A DNA stretch of 64,000 bases from Psilocybe azurescens (taxonomy: Eukaryota > Basidiomycota > Agaricomycetes > Agaricales > Agrocybaceae). A model generated the notes under the pieces. It was not told the origin of the DNA and did no database searches. It was given only the letters and a program-made list of their open reading frames with translations. Both the position numbers and the translations under genes were made by a program. Below, one piece after another: positions 1 to 10,534 of this stretch (positions are counted from its first letter, which is position 1; every line of letters begins with the position of its first letter). The stretch lies in assembly GCA_023853785.1 (NCBI GenBank), contig JAJIRX010000555.1:124001-188000 (forward strand), written 5' to 3'.

Positions 1-1019
1 AGTTATTCTTAGCTACCAACAGAATCGGAATGCTCCTACGAGGATACAAGTCCGGCCCTCTACCCAAGCTTTTCAAAGTTATCCCTTCTCTCCCAGCATG
101 GGCTCGTATGCTAGCTCTCACGCATCCCGAAAACTGGTCTCCTCATGCATGTTACGCCGCAACCAAAATCTTCATCTCCAATATGAAACCCGCACAGGCG
201 CAATTATTCCTCGGAGTTGTTCTATTGGACGCTGTCAGAGAGGATATCCGAGAGAATAAGAAAATGAACGTGCACTATTATCAAGCCCTCAAGAAATCCA
301 TGTACAAACCAGGTGCTTTCTTCAAGGGAATTATATTCCCCTTACTCGAAGTGAGTCCTGTGATGTGATCGCTTTTTTAGCTTTAATGCTCATGGTTTTA
401 ATCTATAGCAAGGTTGCACGTTAAAGGAAGCTACTATTATTGCTTCTATCCTTGCCAGGACAAAAGTCCCCGTATTGCACGCATCCGCTGCCCTCCTACG
501 CATCGCAGAGATGGATTACACAGGTATATACCCTAAATATTTCAAAACGCGTGCACGTCCCGATCAACTTTTTTTTTCAAGGTCCTAACTCCCTGTTCAT
601 CCGCGTGTTGATTGATAAAAAGTTTGAGCTCCCATATAAAGTCGTCGACGCCATCGTGTTCCACTTTATCCGATTGTCAAACTCGTACAAAGCCAAAACA
701 CGAGGAGACGCTCAAAAGCTCCCCGTTTTATGGCATCAAAGTCTACTGGTGTTCGCTCAGAGGTACGTGCCTGTTAATCCATATAAAGTTTAATTATTTA
801 CGAAACCCCTGCCAACTTTCTTTTTGCATACGCTGTTTTCGTAACGCACTCCACAGATACGCATCTGACCTGACGCCGGACCAGAAGGACGCTTTACTGG
901 ACGTCATTCGCGCGACGCCGCACCCTCAAATCAGCGCTGAAATCCGACGAGAATTGGTCAACTCCGTAGTGAGAGGAGCACCGAGAGTCGATCAGGATCA
1001 GGATGTGATAATGTCCTGA
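1..1019 (+). CDS. ENP1: Bystin / essential nuclear protein 1 (3' part)
   Basis: C-terminal two thirds of bystin, a nuclear/nucleolar factor of pre-40S ribosome assembly that is exported with the particle. Exons read as 1-350, 409-523, 582-762 and 857-1019, all joined by GT-AG introns in frame. Landmarks in order are a GPLPKLFKVIPSL stretch, ALKKSMYKPGAFFKG, the LHASAALLRIAEM helix, LIDKKFELPYKVVDA and LPVLWHQSLLVFAQRYASD, all strongly conserved from yeast Enp1 to human bystin. The reading frame is open back to base 1, so the N-terminal acidic region lies outside the window. No frame break was seen. The short C-terminal tail ending in VIMS is variable in the family. Confidence 0.93.
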
Positions 1020-1392
1020 TCATAGTACTTTATTGTACAGTACCCCCTTTACCGCATCGTGTATCATCATTTGACACATCCACATCTTCTGTTACATATT
1101 CTTTTCTTTGCTGAAGATATAGTTTGTGTTGTACCATCCTCAACCCTTTCACGCTGAAAAGCTTTATTGACTCGAGTCCAGTTCCTGTCTCTCTGATTCT
1201 ATTTTCCGCACCGGCTCGTCCGGGGCGGCAAGACACCGGTGCCTCTTGTCTATTTCTTCTTTTCCCCAGCCTCTCCAGTCTCCATGCGTTTCTGCCTCGT
1301 CGGCCGGTTGGACGTCTAGAGATGAGCTCTTGTCGGTTTGCTATAATTTCCGTCTCTTATCTCCTACCGTCATCTGGAACGGACGCGGCGTA
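1020..1392. other. Intergenic, bystin to aldolase
   Basis: About 370 bases holding the bystin 3' UTR and the promoter/5' UTR of the downstream aldolase. Short ORFs on both strands look like chance. No clear TATA box or repeat was seen. Confidence 0.5.
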
Positions 1393-2875
1393 ATGAACAC
1401 TTTCTCGAGGTTTATCCCCGGCTTTTCCAGTGCAGCTCCTCCTGGACCTTCTGCCACCGGTCTTCAAGTTGGACCGGATGTTCATCTGGGATACAGAGAT
1501 CGCCATGAGGATGAAGATGAGCTGCTAGGCCTGCAGCGCGTCATGGCGGATGCTCAGAACCCCAGACGACCAGTTGTCGGTACGCTGTAGCGACGCAACC
1601 ATGCATATGGTCTACATTTATCTGACTTGTAGTGCTCTGGGTCTGGTGAATAGGCTCGTGGATGATGTTCCCCGGTGCAAACCTGGCACGGATGGTCGCG
1701 CAACTGGGATACGATGTGAGTCGGGGGGAAAGACTATTCACAGACTGTGTGTTTCATGTATATCTTTTTCTATGCTTACCTTCTTGTCTTCGGTTATCAA
1801 TCTATTTAGTTCATCCTTGTGGACTGCGAGCATGGGAACATCGATGACGCGGCGATGCACGCGTCCGTCGGCGCCATCGCAGCCGAAGGCGTCTCTCCTC
1901 TCGTCCGCATCCCTAAGCTCGACATCGGCCTCGTCAAGCGCTCTTTAGATACTGGAGGTCAGCTCCCTCCTTACACCCTCCATTTCAGGATTCGGGTCAT
2001 ATAATTAATCAATCACTCTATTTTTTCTTGCTTTTTTTTGTTGGTACATCTAGCCCATGGCATACTCTGTCCCTCGATATCCACACCTGACGAAGCCCGC
2101 GCTCTGGTAACCTACTCCAAGTTCCCAGCCGCCACAAAAGCGGGGCCCACTCAGGCTCGCTCTACAGTGATCCCAGCAGCGACCAACGTGGGCACAAAGA
2201 AGCTTATATCGGGCATCCGAGGAGTCGGCTCCCCCTTCGCACCCTCTGTCTTCCGCCAGACCCTCGCAGAGTACATACGCACCGCGAACCACAACACGTT
2301 CATCGCCGTGCAGATCGAGACGATCCAAGGACTCGAGAACTGCGAAGAGATCGCGAAAGTGGACGGGATCGGTGAGGATGCCGCTTTCTTCTTTTCCTGA
2401 TTGTGATGCAATAGGACATGCGCTCATGCTTGACTTTGGTCAAAGATATGCTTTTCGTAGGGTCAGTGTGCCAATTTTTCTGTCATACGATGAGCGAGGC
2501 CACAATTTCACTTATACAGACCAAACGATCTCGCATCGTCGATGGGATACCCGCCTCTCGCACACGAGTCCATCCCTGAGGTACAAGAAGCGATCGCGCG
2601 CGTTCTCGTTGCCGCTCACGCGGCGGGAAAATACGCAGGCATGTTCTGCACACAGGCGGAGCATGTGAGGAAGCGGTATGCACAGGGATGTGAGTGTACT
2701 TTTTAATTTCGTCTTTCGTCTTCCTCTTTCAGGCTACGATGTTGCTGATTTGAGTACAGTCGATTTGATGAACCTGGGAGGAGACGTCGTGGCCCTGATG
2801 GAGTGGAATGGGACCCAGCTCGCTAAGCTTGAAGACATCACAGGAAAGAAGTCGGAAAGCATCGTTTACTACTGA
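1393..2875 (+). CDS. HpcH/HpaI-type 2-oxo acid aldolase
   Basis: Class II pyruvate-type aldolase of the HpcH/HpaI family, which cleaves or condenses 4-hydroxy-2-oxo acids with a divalent metal. Exons: 1393-1579, 1654-1715, 1810-1957, 2054-2371, 2446-2461 (16 nt), 2520-2689 and 2760-2875. The spliced protein shows GSWMMFPGANLARMV, then LVDCEHGNID (family EHG motif), PLVRIPKL, GAHGILCPSIST, QIETIQGLEN with the metal-binding glutamate, and DMLFVGPNDLASS followed by GGDVVALM. A variable N-terminal extension of about 50 residues precedes the core. Substrate cannot be read from sequence; fungal homologues are often annotated as 2,4-dihydroxyhept-2-ene-1,7-dioate aldolase. Start chosen as the first ATG in frame with the core; an earlier exon is possible. 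Confidence 0.85.
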
Positions 2876-3018
2876 TAAATGAGTGGACTTGCCTGAAGCT
2901 GACAGATATAAATGTTATATCATACAATTTCAACAATCGAATCGACTGCATAAATACACGAAAGGACATTTGACGAAAAGACATGGTTTTAGATGCAGTA
3001 TCATATATTTCCTTGGAA

Positions 3019-4590
3019 CTACTCCTTGGAACTTGTCTGGAGTCCCCATTCGGGCCCGAGCATCTCGTTGCTCTTGCCTTTCGCTTCGTCCACGAGCATC
3101 GCAGCGCTTTCAGCGCCAGCCACGGGCAAGCGCAAGAGCTGACTCTGGCCTGGAATAGCAGTCCCAATCCCACCTGTTGGCAAGGGGAAAGGAACATGGG
3201 AAGGTAATATGCCTGCTTGGCTGAGCACAGTCGCTTGATCCCACCAAATATGTTCTAATGAGTAAATGAAGAGGTGTTTAGTCAATATTTGCATGATTTG
3301 AACTTGATTAAGATGGCGAAAGCACCATTGTATAGACGGTCTCCACGGATGTTGACAACGGCGATCATGGGTACAGCCAACTTCTTTCCTGTCGCTGGAA
3401 CACCTGGGAGAAGCCAGTCTACAGTGCGGTCGTGGGTGAGGTGGTAGACGAACTCGTCTGTGCTTGGAAGTTAATATAATTCGGATGAAGCAAAATGGGG
3501 ATATGGGACACACCGATAACACGATCGGAACCGACCGTGCGAGAGACGACTTGAAGCTCGGCGTCTGGTGGATTGCTGTGAAGATTTAGAACGCGTTAAA
3601 GACAGACGATTAGATAGACATACGAAAAGATGAAATGGTCTCTGTAAAAGGCTGTCAGTGCTTGGCGGCCTATGCCGCCCGTCATCTACAAGAGAGATGA
3701 GTGACAATCGAAGAATGAAGTGTCCAAGTGGTGCTAACCGTTGGAATATGGTTCACGTATGGCTCAGCCTGATGTATTTACATTGAAGATAGATTAGCAT
3801 ATAATGTGAGGAGTGCTTACAACCATGGTACCCATGGTTTTCTCAACGCTCCTTTCCGCGAACTCGAAAGCAGTGTGCTCGTCCCATATGGCTTCGAGAT
3901 CAAAGAAAGGCCCTCCAAGATGTTTTCTGAGAAAGACGAGGGTACGGCTATGAGCCAGGGAAGCGTGGCTGGGATCGTATTTCGGTGATTGGGGAAGAAC
4001 AAACTGGGTGGATGTAGTGCGATAGGAGTGCTGTGTTGTGAGAGCGGAGGGAGCATTTCGAGGTCTGGGAGCATTCGATGTTAGATGGAGGAGGATGGGG
4101 ATGGTGCAAGCTGGGGAAGAGAAGGATCCATATCCTATGAAGGCTGTTAATCGAGAATCCTTTGAGACTGCCTCCGAGACTGAGTAGATGGCACTCGAGT
4201 CATACACTGCAGTAGCGGTGTGAATGTGTATTACTATCAGAGATCTAAAGGAGATGATATCGCACCGATGACTCCAAACTTGTCCTTGATGTCAACCTCA
4301 TTGAGAGCAGCAAGTGCATCCACGGCCTGCGTGAGAGATTGCTCGATGCTAGAACTTTCTCTTTCTGGCGATATGACTCCGACCACAGCAAATCCTTCCT
4401 CTGCCCACTTGAGTATGGGCTCAGGGTCTAGGGGCTTCGATTCGCCGGGCGCAAAGCTGATATCTGGGAGAAAGAGAACCAGACCAGGACCGGTGCCTCT
4501 TCGAGAGAGCGGTGGCTGGAGGAACACATTGGGAGCGAGAGTCACTCGGGGGCAGACGGGAGAGCCACAGCCATCAGTGTGGTCGACCAA
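3019..4590 (-). CDS. Dienelactone-hydrolase-like protein with SnoaL/NTF2-like C-terminal domain
   Basis: Two-part protein common in basidiomycetes and often labelled carboxymethylenebutenolidase. Exons on the minus strand: about 4590-4266, 4206-3821, 3768-3739, 3685-3624, 3575-3514, 3457-3326 and 3254-3019. The N-terminal half (LQPPLSRRGTGPGLVLFLPD; KWAEEGFAVVGV) resembles an alpha/beta-hydrolase beta-sheet core. The C-terminal half (EPYVNHIPTMTGGIGR; FYRDHFIF; DEFVYHLTHD; MIAVVNIRGDRLYNEHIWWDQ) is a SnoaL-like fold. I see no G-x-C-x-G nucleophile elbow typical of true dienelactone hydrolases, so enzymatic activity of the first domain is doubtful. The 5' end is unresolved: the frame opens at a TTG near 4590 and the true ATG is probably in an upstream exon or masked by a sequence error. 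Confidence 0.75.
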
Positions 4591-4872
4591 GTCAGAGTCT
4601 CACACTTCTGCTTCACCCGGATTGGGAAACACCTTTCCTATTTGGGATCATTTTCTTACGCGTGCCACTGTTCTCTCTTCTTTTCATCTCCCAACTTGAA
4701 CACCGCCAAGTGAGAATTCTGCCAAAAACTGCCCGCCAAGTGTCCGATTGGCCGTGGTGCCACTCAAATGGTTCCCACAACGTTGTGTATGTCCCACACA
4801 AGCACACAAACCCACGTGCATCACACATAACTAAAACAAGACGAGTGGCACCAATACACAGCACTTGTTTTT
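4591..4872. other. Promoter-side region between the DLH-like gene and repeat A
   Basis: About 280 bases upstream of the minus-strand DLH-like gene. It may contain its missing first exon (an ATG near 4657 reads MIPNRK and could splice in, but the implied intron of about 34 nt is too short to trust). Nothing else recognised. Confidence 0.3.
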
Positions 4873-5840
4873 CTATATAAACCTCCCTCCTTTTCTAAAA
4901 TGCCCCATCGCCTCTTGGTTTCCTACCACCACCATCTACTGGAAACCGGGCGTTCAAACATACCGCTCCCTCAATGGCATGCTACTACCTAGTATCCTCA
5001 ATATAACAACATCGCTCGGCGCCTAACACAGCACCACCCTGCTAGGACAACGCCGTCTACATCACAACTCGTCGGGTGCCCGCCATGTCCCAACAACATG
5101 TCGCCACCCATCAGGTATCTTCTCTTATCTTCTCAGCCTTTACTTGACCACACTACACTGTGGTGTTGGCACAGAGCAGGAATCCCTCAAGTTCCCACCT
5201 CTCGTCGATGCACTCCCACTCTATCCGCACAATGGCCTATTTCACTGCCATAGCAGTGGTAGGTCGATGTATGATCTCCGCCGCGAGACGCTGTACTCCG
5301 ATGCCAGTTGACTCTGTCGTATGTAAATTGGTACATCTATGACCGTGGGTTATGTCTCGGGTGCAGCGTCTCAAGGAGGTCGGGGCGAACCAGGTACTAT
5401 GATCATCCAAGGGAGTTCTCGAAAGAGTCCACTCGACGATGTGTTTAGTCGGAGCGGGCCCGCTTGCGAAGACTTAGTCAGGGTGCCCGAATGGGTGCTT
5501 CTTCGTCAAGCTGCGGTCTGTCTTTTCTCGGATGTGGCATCTTCAGCCTAGTACCCATCTGCTAGCAGTACTGCCCCCTGCTAGGGATGCGAAAACCTGT
5601 CGGTGACGTGCTTAAATGATTGGTGGAGCCCAGAGAATATCCTGCTCCAGTAGAGTATTGGTTGTTTGGAGGTCAGTCTTTTGTCGTATCATTCCGTTTG
5701 ATATCTGTGCTGACAGTCGATCTCAAGATTGAGGATATCTCTCAATGGCGCGACGATTCATTCCGGTTAACTATTTCTGCCGTTTACTCGAGTGATACGT
5801 TTTATTAACAGTTCCACTCTTTTAGTAGTGTCGCAATCGT
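4873..5840 (+). repeat. Diverged direct repeat, copy A
   Basis: This stretch is recognisably similar, in the same orientation, to 9825-10534 (copy B). Shared landmarks in order are a TATA-like box, CCCATCGCCTCTTGGT, CTACCACCACCATCTA, GACGCTGTACTCCGATGCCA, GTACCCATCTGCTAG and GAGTATTGGTTGTTT. Copy A has two segments, roughly 5050-5150 and 5343-5470, that are missing from B. It has a TATA-like start and candidate splice signals, but no long ORF and no recognisable transposon protein. It could be a decayed transcription unit, a non-autonomous element or part of an old segmental duplication. Confidence 0.75.
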
Positions 5841-5965
5841 CCGGAGAATAGGATACCACACAATGGCGTGCCGAGTCTTTCTTGTTAACCATTTATTATT
5901 GTTTGCTTTTGGGTTGTGCTTTATTAACGATTCCATTCATTTAGTATCGCCGCATATCCTTCAGC
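5741..5965 (+). repeat. Imperfect tandem duplication of about 118 bp at the end of repeat A
   Basis: The unit beginning CAATGGCGCGACGATTC near 5743 recurs as CAATGGCGTGCCGAGTC near 5861. Both continue with GTTAAC, a TTTATTAAC segment and a TTCCA..TTTAGTA stretch. Copy B near 10437 has only one such unit, so the duplication is specific to copy A. Confidence 0.6.
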
Positions 5966-7078
5966 TGTGTACATTTGCCCCGAGGATTCCCTCCGCCACA
6001 TACACACGGTGTCCCTTCCAATTTTATGGCGTCCAGCATGACTCATGGTACGCTATGTTCACAACTTATGTCCATATTTAACATTATTGACATCGAATCG
6101 CTCTGGCCTATTCAGTTCAAGTCTGGACGCTGCCAGTAACATTCAGTGGCTTCTGTTTAGATATGTGCAGTTACCTCGCCATGAGCCTTTATCCAGAACA
6201 CCACCTAACACGATCCCATCTCCTGAAACGTGAAGTGACGGTCCTGTTTCTCTATCTGGCCAACTAGCTACGCCCTGCATCGCCGCATCGATATTGCGTA
6301 GTTCAACGCTAAGCGCCCGTCATAACACTAGCAAGCAGATAGATGACGGCATCAACGTAAATTTGATACCCACACAACGCAGCAAACAGCCACAGAAGGT
6401 TTGTTCATGACATTTATCGTGTTCGTTCATTCTCTGATCCATAGTTATAGCTTGCGTGCACGCATCCTCATTACTTGCGCGGCCTCTTCATTCGATTGGG
6501 TTTTTGAATTGCAAAGTCGCTTCTCATAAGCACGCCGATTCTCTTGCTACCTTTTTCTTTTTCTATTCTCTTATGATACGTTGTCTTGATCCTTCAAAGC
6601 CTAATAGGCTCATATGTTCATACACCAGAATATTGTTTCTTATCAGCACGCCTTTTTTTCTTTTTCTGTTCTCTCATGTTATCTTATAGGCACATATGCT
6701 CTTATATCCGATTCGCATAAGATTCACGTCACCATTATTATCGTACTCTTTGTCTCTTTTTCCCCTCAATATGTAGTCACTGTTTACGCCCTCGCCACAT
6801 TTCTATGCATTATGCCACCCTCGTTTTCTTGAAAACAAATCGTCATTCTTTTCCTATACGTATAGTTGCCAGATCTTTCCAAGTTCAATAAGCCCTTATT
6901 TGTTGTATCCAAATATAACCAAATTCGACTTAGAAACAACACATGCAACACATGCAATTTAATTGATTCATGTTTGACGAATTCGCACCCAGAACTTAGA
7001 CGACGCCATGTGGCCACACGAAAGCAAATGTGTTTATATTGATAATGCAATATTACGCTGAGTAAAGGTAACTAATGC
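5966..7078. other. Gene-poor intergenic region
   Basis: About 1.1 kb of AT-richer sequence. Two T/C-rich stretches near 6520-6580 and 6640-6680 resemble each other (a TAAGCACGCC/CAGCACGCC core followed by TTTTTCTTTTTCT) and also 11125-11165, extending the relation between the two flanks of the metallopeptidase gene. No supported gene. Confidence 0.4.
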
Positions 7079-7726
7079 TTAATGCTTCTTCGCGCTGACG
7101 CGCTTGGGGGCGGGTTTGGATGCAGCCTTGTGTTGGACGACAGGCTTCGCTTTCGCCTGGTGTGCGGGTTTGGCGGCAGTAGCCTTGTGGACAGGCTTCC
7201 CCTTCGCTACAGCTTTGTGGACGGTCTTTGCCTTTGTTGCAGCTTTGGCATGGACTGGTTTGGCTTTGGTTTGGAGTCGCTTGGACGATCCGGTATGAGC
7301 TACCTTCTTCGATGCGGCGTGAGCTCCGGCGTGCGCGACCTTGCCACCCGCCTTCTTCGACGCTGCGTGAGCTACTTTGCCGCCGGAAGCCTTCTTCGAA
7401 GTAACACGGGTGTGAGCGCCGGCTGACTTGCCCTTCGATGCTGCGTGAGCTCCGGCATGTGCGACCTTGCCCTTAGATGCGGTGTGAGCTCCAGCGTGTG
7501 CGACCTTCTTTGACGCGCTGAGCCTCTTGGCTCCTCCACTTAGGGGACTCTTCTTCGAGGAGACTGTGTGAACACCTTTCGCGGAGGCCTTGGAGGTGGC
7601 ACCCTTGGCATGGAGAGGCTTCTTAGCAGACAAGGATTTCTGAGCGCCGGTGGTGGCTTTGTGTTCAGTAGCTGCATGCTTAGCTGCTGCGGCCTTCCCC
7701 CTTGGGTTTCCATGCGCATGCATGGG
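7079..7726 (-). repeat. Coding repeat region: Lys/Ala/His-rich tail of the metallopeptidase
   Basis: The minus-strand reading has repeated KVAHAGAH, AASKKVAH and KPVHKA-type units, strongest between about 7300 and 7520. At DNA level a GTGAGCTCC-GC-TG-GCGACCTT pattern recurs on the plus strand near 7320, 7446 and 7486. This low-complexity repeat is a likely site of length polymorphism. Confidence 0.8.
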
Positions 7727-8647
7727 CTGCACGGCGAAGGAGTTCGGAGCGCTGCGATAGAATAATATCAGTATGCATTACAAGTGTAACAGAAAAGAAT
7801 GCGACGTACGACAACAGGATGAGACTCTTCCATTGCTCGTCGGTAGAGCGAACGACGGACGTTGGGACATTCATCACCAAAAACGCGGTACGCATCAGCG
7901 TTGTGATGCATCTGGTCGGAGTGTTTGGCATTGAGCTCGCTCATGTGACTGTCCTTGTCTGCCGAATAAAAAGAAATCAATAACTACAGCACGCAAGGGC
8001 AATAGATGATGAACATACATCCAACTCGCACACCAGGATCCGTCTTGTGGCCAGGTGTTCCATCCGTTTTGAAATGATCAACAGTGCCAGCTTTGGCATG
8101 CGAGGCTTCATGGATGATCGTTCCGGCTTGTGTGTTCTTGTCCGAAGAATAAAAACTAGACCCAAACACGACATGTCCATTGTGCGGGTAGGTCGCCCCT
8201 TGGGTCACACCGTCGGCGGCATCAGTATGAGGTACCATAATCTTTCCTGTATGAAGGATGTCGACATTCTTTCTGATTTCGGGTATGTTGGCGTTGGCAC
8301 CGAATGCTTTAACGACTGCGGGATGAGCCTTAGCCTGGGCGTCTGGTAGATCGGTAACAGCCTTCATGTTTTTGATTTTCTGGTTGACTATGGATTCGGA
8401 GTCAGTCTCAGGTAAAAAAAAATTGCGCCACCATAATAGTAGACTCACCAAGCGGCATCGCATCCTTGATAGACTGTTTATTAGCAGCATTTCCATCTCC
8501 CATTTTGACTTCGAGAGGAATGGCAGCAACATCTGTACGGGGAACACATTCAGAACCCGAAGGTCACGCAGAATAATAAAAAGTATACGCACATTGTAAC
8601 GAGAGCACAGCGGCGACTGCGACCGTAATGTATGATGGATAGAGCAT
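7079..8647 (-). CDS. Secreted M35-type (deuterolysin/aspzincin) metallopeptidase with long Lys/Ala/His-rich tail
   Basis: Exons 8647-8593, 8532-8449, 8387-8019, 7958-7810 and 7726-7079 give about 434 residues. The N-terminus (MLYPSYITVAVAAVLSLQ) looks like a signal peptide. The catalytic region has HEASH (HExxH zinc site) followed by AGTVDH, the GTxD aspzincin motif supplying the third ligand. NADAYRVFG follows, a conserved family segment. After SHPVV comes a tail of about 215 residues built from imperfect units such as GKVAHAGAHAASKK. It has no aromatic residue, no cysteine and only one acidic residue. M35 enzymes of basidiomycetes are secreted and some cleave before lysine; the specificity of this one is inferred, not shown. 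Acceptor choice at 7727 is the only phase-0 option that keeps the tail open; a different acceptor gives a 23-residue end. The gene stands alone between repeats A and B. Confidence 0.85.
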
Positions 8648-8836
8648 TATAGTACTTTATTGAAATTTGCGTAGATTAATTGGATTGACTAGACTTCGGC
8701 GCACAGCACCTAAGAGTACAACTATGTTAGCTTGCATTAGCATACCACAAAGCACATTTTCTCACCTAGAGTTGAGTTACTTTGGGGAAATCGACCAGCG
8801 AGAACCGTTGCCAAAACAAACCACGAGTCGCAGGGG

Positions 8837-8843
8837 CTTTATA
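8837..8843 (-). promoter_or_regulatory. Possible TATA box of the metallopeptidase gene
   Basis: TATAAAG on the minus strand about 190 bases before the ATG. A plausible 5' UTR intron (minus-strand GTGAGAA donor near 8769, TTAG acceptor near 8710) would bring it to a normal distance from the start. Inference from motif only. Confidence 0.35.
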
Positions 8844-8847
8844 GTCT

Positions 8848-9824
8848 TTTTTCATATTGCAGATGGGAAATGGTCCGACACTTGCCCGGACATAATCAAA
8901 TGTACCTCATGGCAACGAGTTTGTCAATCATTGAAACACTGCCAATCCTGTGCACCGGCCTACGCCAGGAGGCGAACTAGGTCGGACAGATGCAAATTTA
9001 GGGCGCTCATGCTCCGAAGATCCCGGGGAATTGGTTCTACTCACCAGACTTGCTTGCTTAAAAATAAGTTATTCGAAGAGTGGCGTAGCATGGGTGCCGG
9101 ATACGTCGAAACTTAGATCTAATACGTATTTGATTTAGTTCGTCGTCTCCCAGGTCACCTCCACTCAGATGATGGTCTGTGTTAATTTTGAAGGTGAGAT
9201 TCGGTGGAAACTCAGTTTGGGTGAGAGTGTGTGATAGAAACGTACTGATATCAGCCATGATTTCAGGGCATTCTGTGGCAGAAAGGCAGTGCGTTTCAAT
9301 TCTGATTGAGTGCCTTATCAACCCCTATCTGTCTAGAGTGGTGGACACGAGGCGGCTTTTACTCCTGGCCGAAAATCTGCCGCTCTCCATGCCTTGCCGT
9401 TTGAATATATGGGATGAACATAAAGCCGATTTTCTTGAGGTTGTTTGTATTTTGACACCTAAAATACAAAGGTATGTCGACAAGCAGATGTCGATCTACC
9501 GAGCCACCGTGGGAGATCGGTTTGAGGATTCTCAATACCCAGATTGGGAAAGACCTTTCCTAATTAGGTCTGCCGTGTAAATTCTAGTTTTCATAGGACT
9601 TTCCACCTTCGCTTATTCGTTTTGCTACGTGTTTATCTGATATATGGTCTTCCTATTAGTTGTTTAGATGTATTCAGAGAGCGAAAATCTACTCAAACAT
9701 AACTTTTTAGACAGGAAACGTGCTTTGTGTGCATTATGATCATTATCTTGTTCACAACACAGCAAACACGGCGTGGACTCAGAATAAGAACAAGAATCAT
9801 AAATAAAGCACAAATCTGGTTTTC
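8848..9824. other. Intergenic, with one unassigned plus-strand ORF
   Basis: A 133-codon frame (9179-9580, plus) lacks an ATG start and matches nothing I recognise. It could be a gene remnant. The rest of the stretch shows no gene or repeat. Confidence 0.3.
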
Positions 9825-10534
9825 CCATATAAATATTCCTCCTCTACAAAATGTCCCATCGCCTCTTGGTTCCCTACCACCACCATCTATCAGCGGCATA
9901 CTACTACCCTCAACATAACGATATGGCTCGGCGCCTAAAACAGCACCGCCTTTCTAGAATGACGCCACATCACACCACGGTATGGTGTTAGCACATAGCA
10001 GGCAGCCCTTAAGTTCCCACCTCTCTTCGATGCACTCCTACTCTATCCGCATAATGTCCTATTCCACTGGCATAGTTGTGGTAAGTTGATGTATGACCTC
10101 CACCACGAGACGCTGTACTCCGATGCCAGTTGACTCTGTTGTATGTAAATTAGTACATTTATGCAGACTTAGTCAGGGTGTCCGAATGGGTGCTTCTTCA
10201 TTAGGCTGCGGTCTGTCTTTACTCGGATGTGGCATCTTTAGCCTAGTACCCATCTGCTAGCGGCACTGCCCCCTGCTAGGGATGCGAAGACCTGTTGGTG
10301 ACGTGCTTAAATGATTGGTGAAGCTCAGGGGATATCCTACTCCAGTAGAGTATTGGTTGTTTTGAGGTCAGTCTTTGTTATATATTCCTCTTGACATTCT
10401 TTCTGGCAACTTATCTAAATTTTGAGGATATCTCACAATGGCGCAACGATTCTTTTTGTTAACTATTCTTATAGCTTCGTTGAGTATTGTGACTTATTAG
10501 CAGTTCCATTCATTTAGTTTCGTTGCACGCATTT
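9825..10534 (+). repeat. Diverged direct repeat, copy B
   Basis: Second copy of the element at 4873-5840, shorter by about 260 bases through two internal deletions. Begins at a CATATAAAT box, runs through CCCATCGCCTCTTGGT and GTACCCATCTGCTAG, and ends after the single CAATGGCGCAACGATTC unit. No coding potential was seen. Confidence 0.75.

Noticed and set aside
4873..5120. Mating-pheromone-like short ORF after the TATA box of repeat A
   Set aside because: The short frame does not end in a CaaX box and is not kept in copy B.
7082..7426. Plus-strand Gly/Leu-rich ORF opposite the Lys/Ala/His tail
   Set aside because: It is the reverse complement of the repeated tail codons. The minus strand connects by splicing to a complete peptidase.
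7079..7726. Tail as a separate histone H1-like or chromatin protein gene
   Set aside because: No ATG at the beginning of the tail and a phase-compatible acceptor at 7727 joins it to the peptidase exon.
4873..10534. Repeats A and B as LTRs of a retrotransposon
   Set aside because: No gag-pol between them, no TG...CA ends or target duplication that I can see, and the region between holds an opposite-strand host gene.
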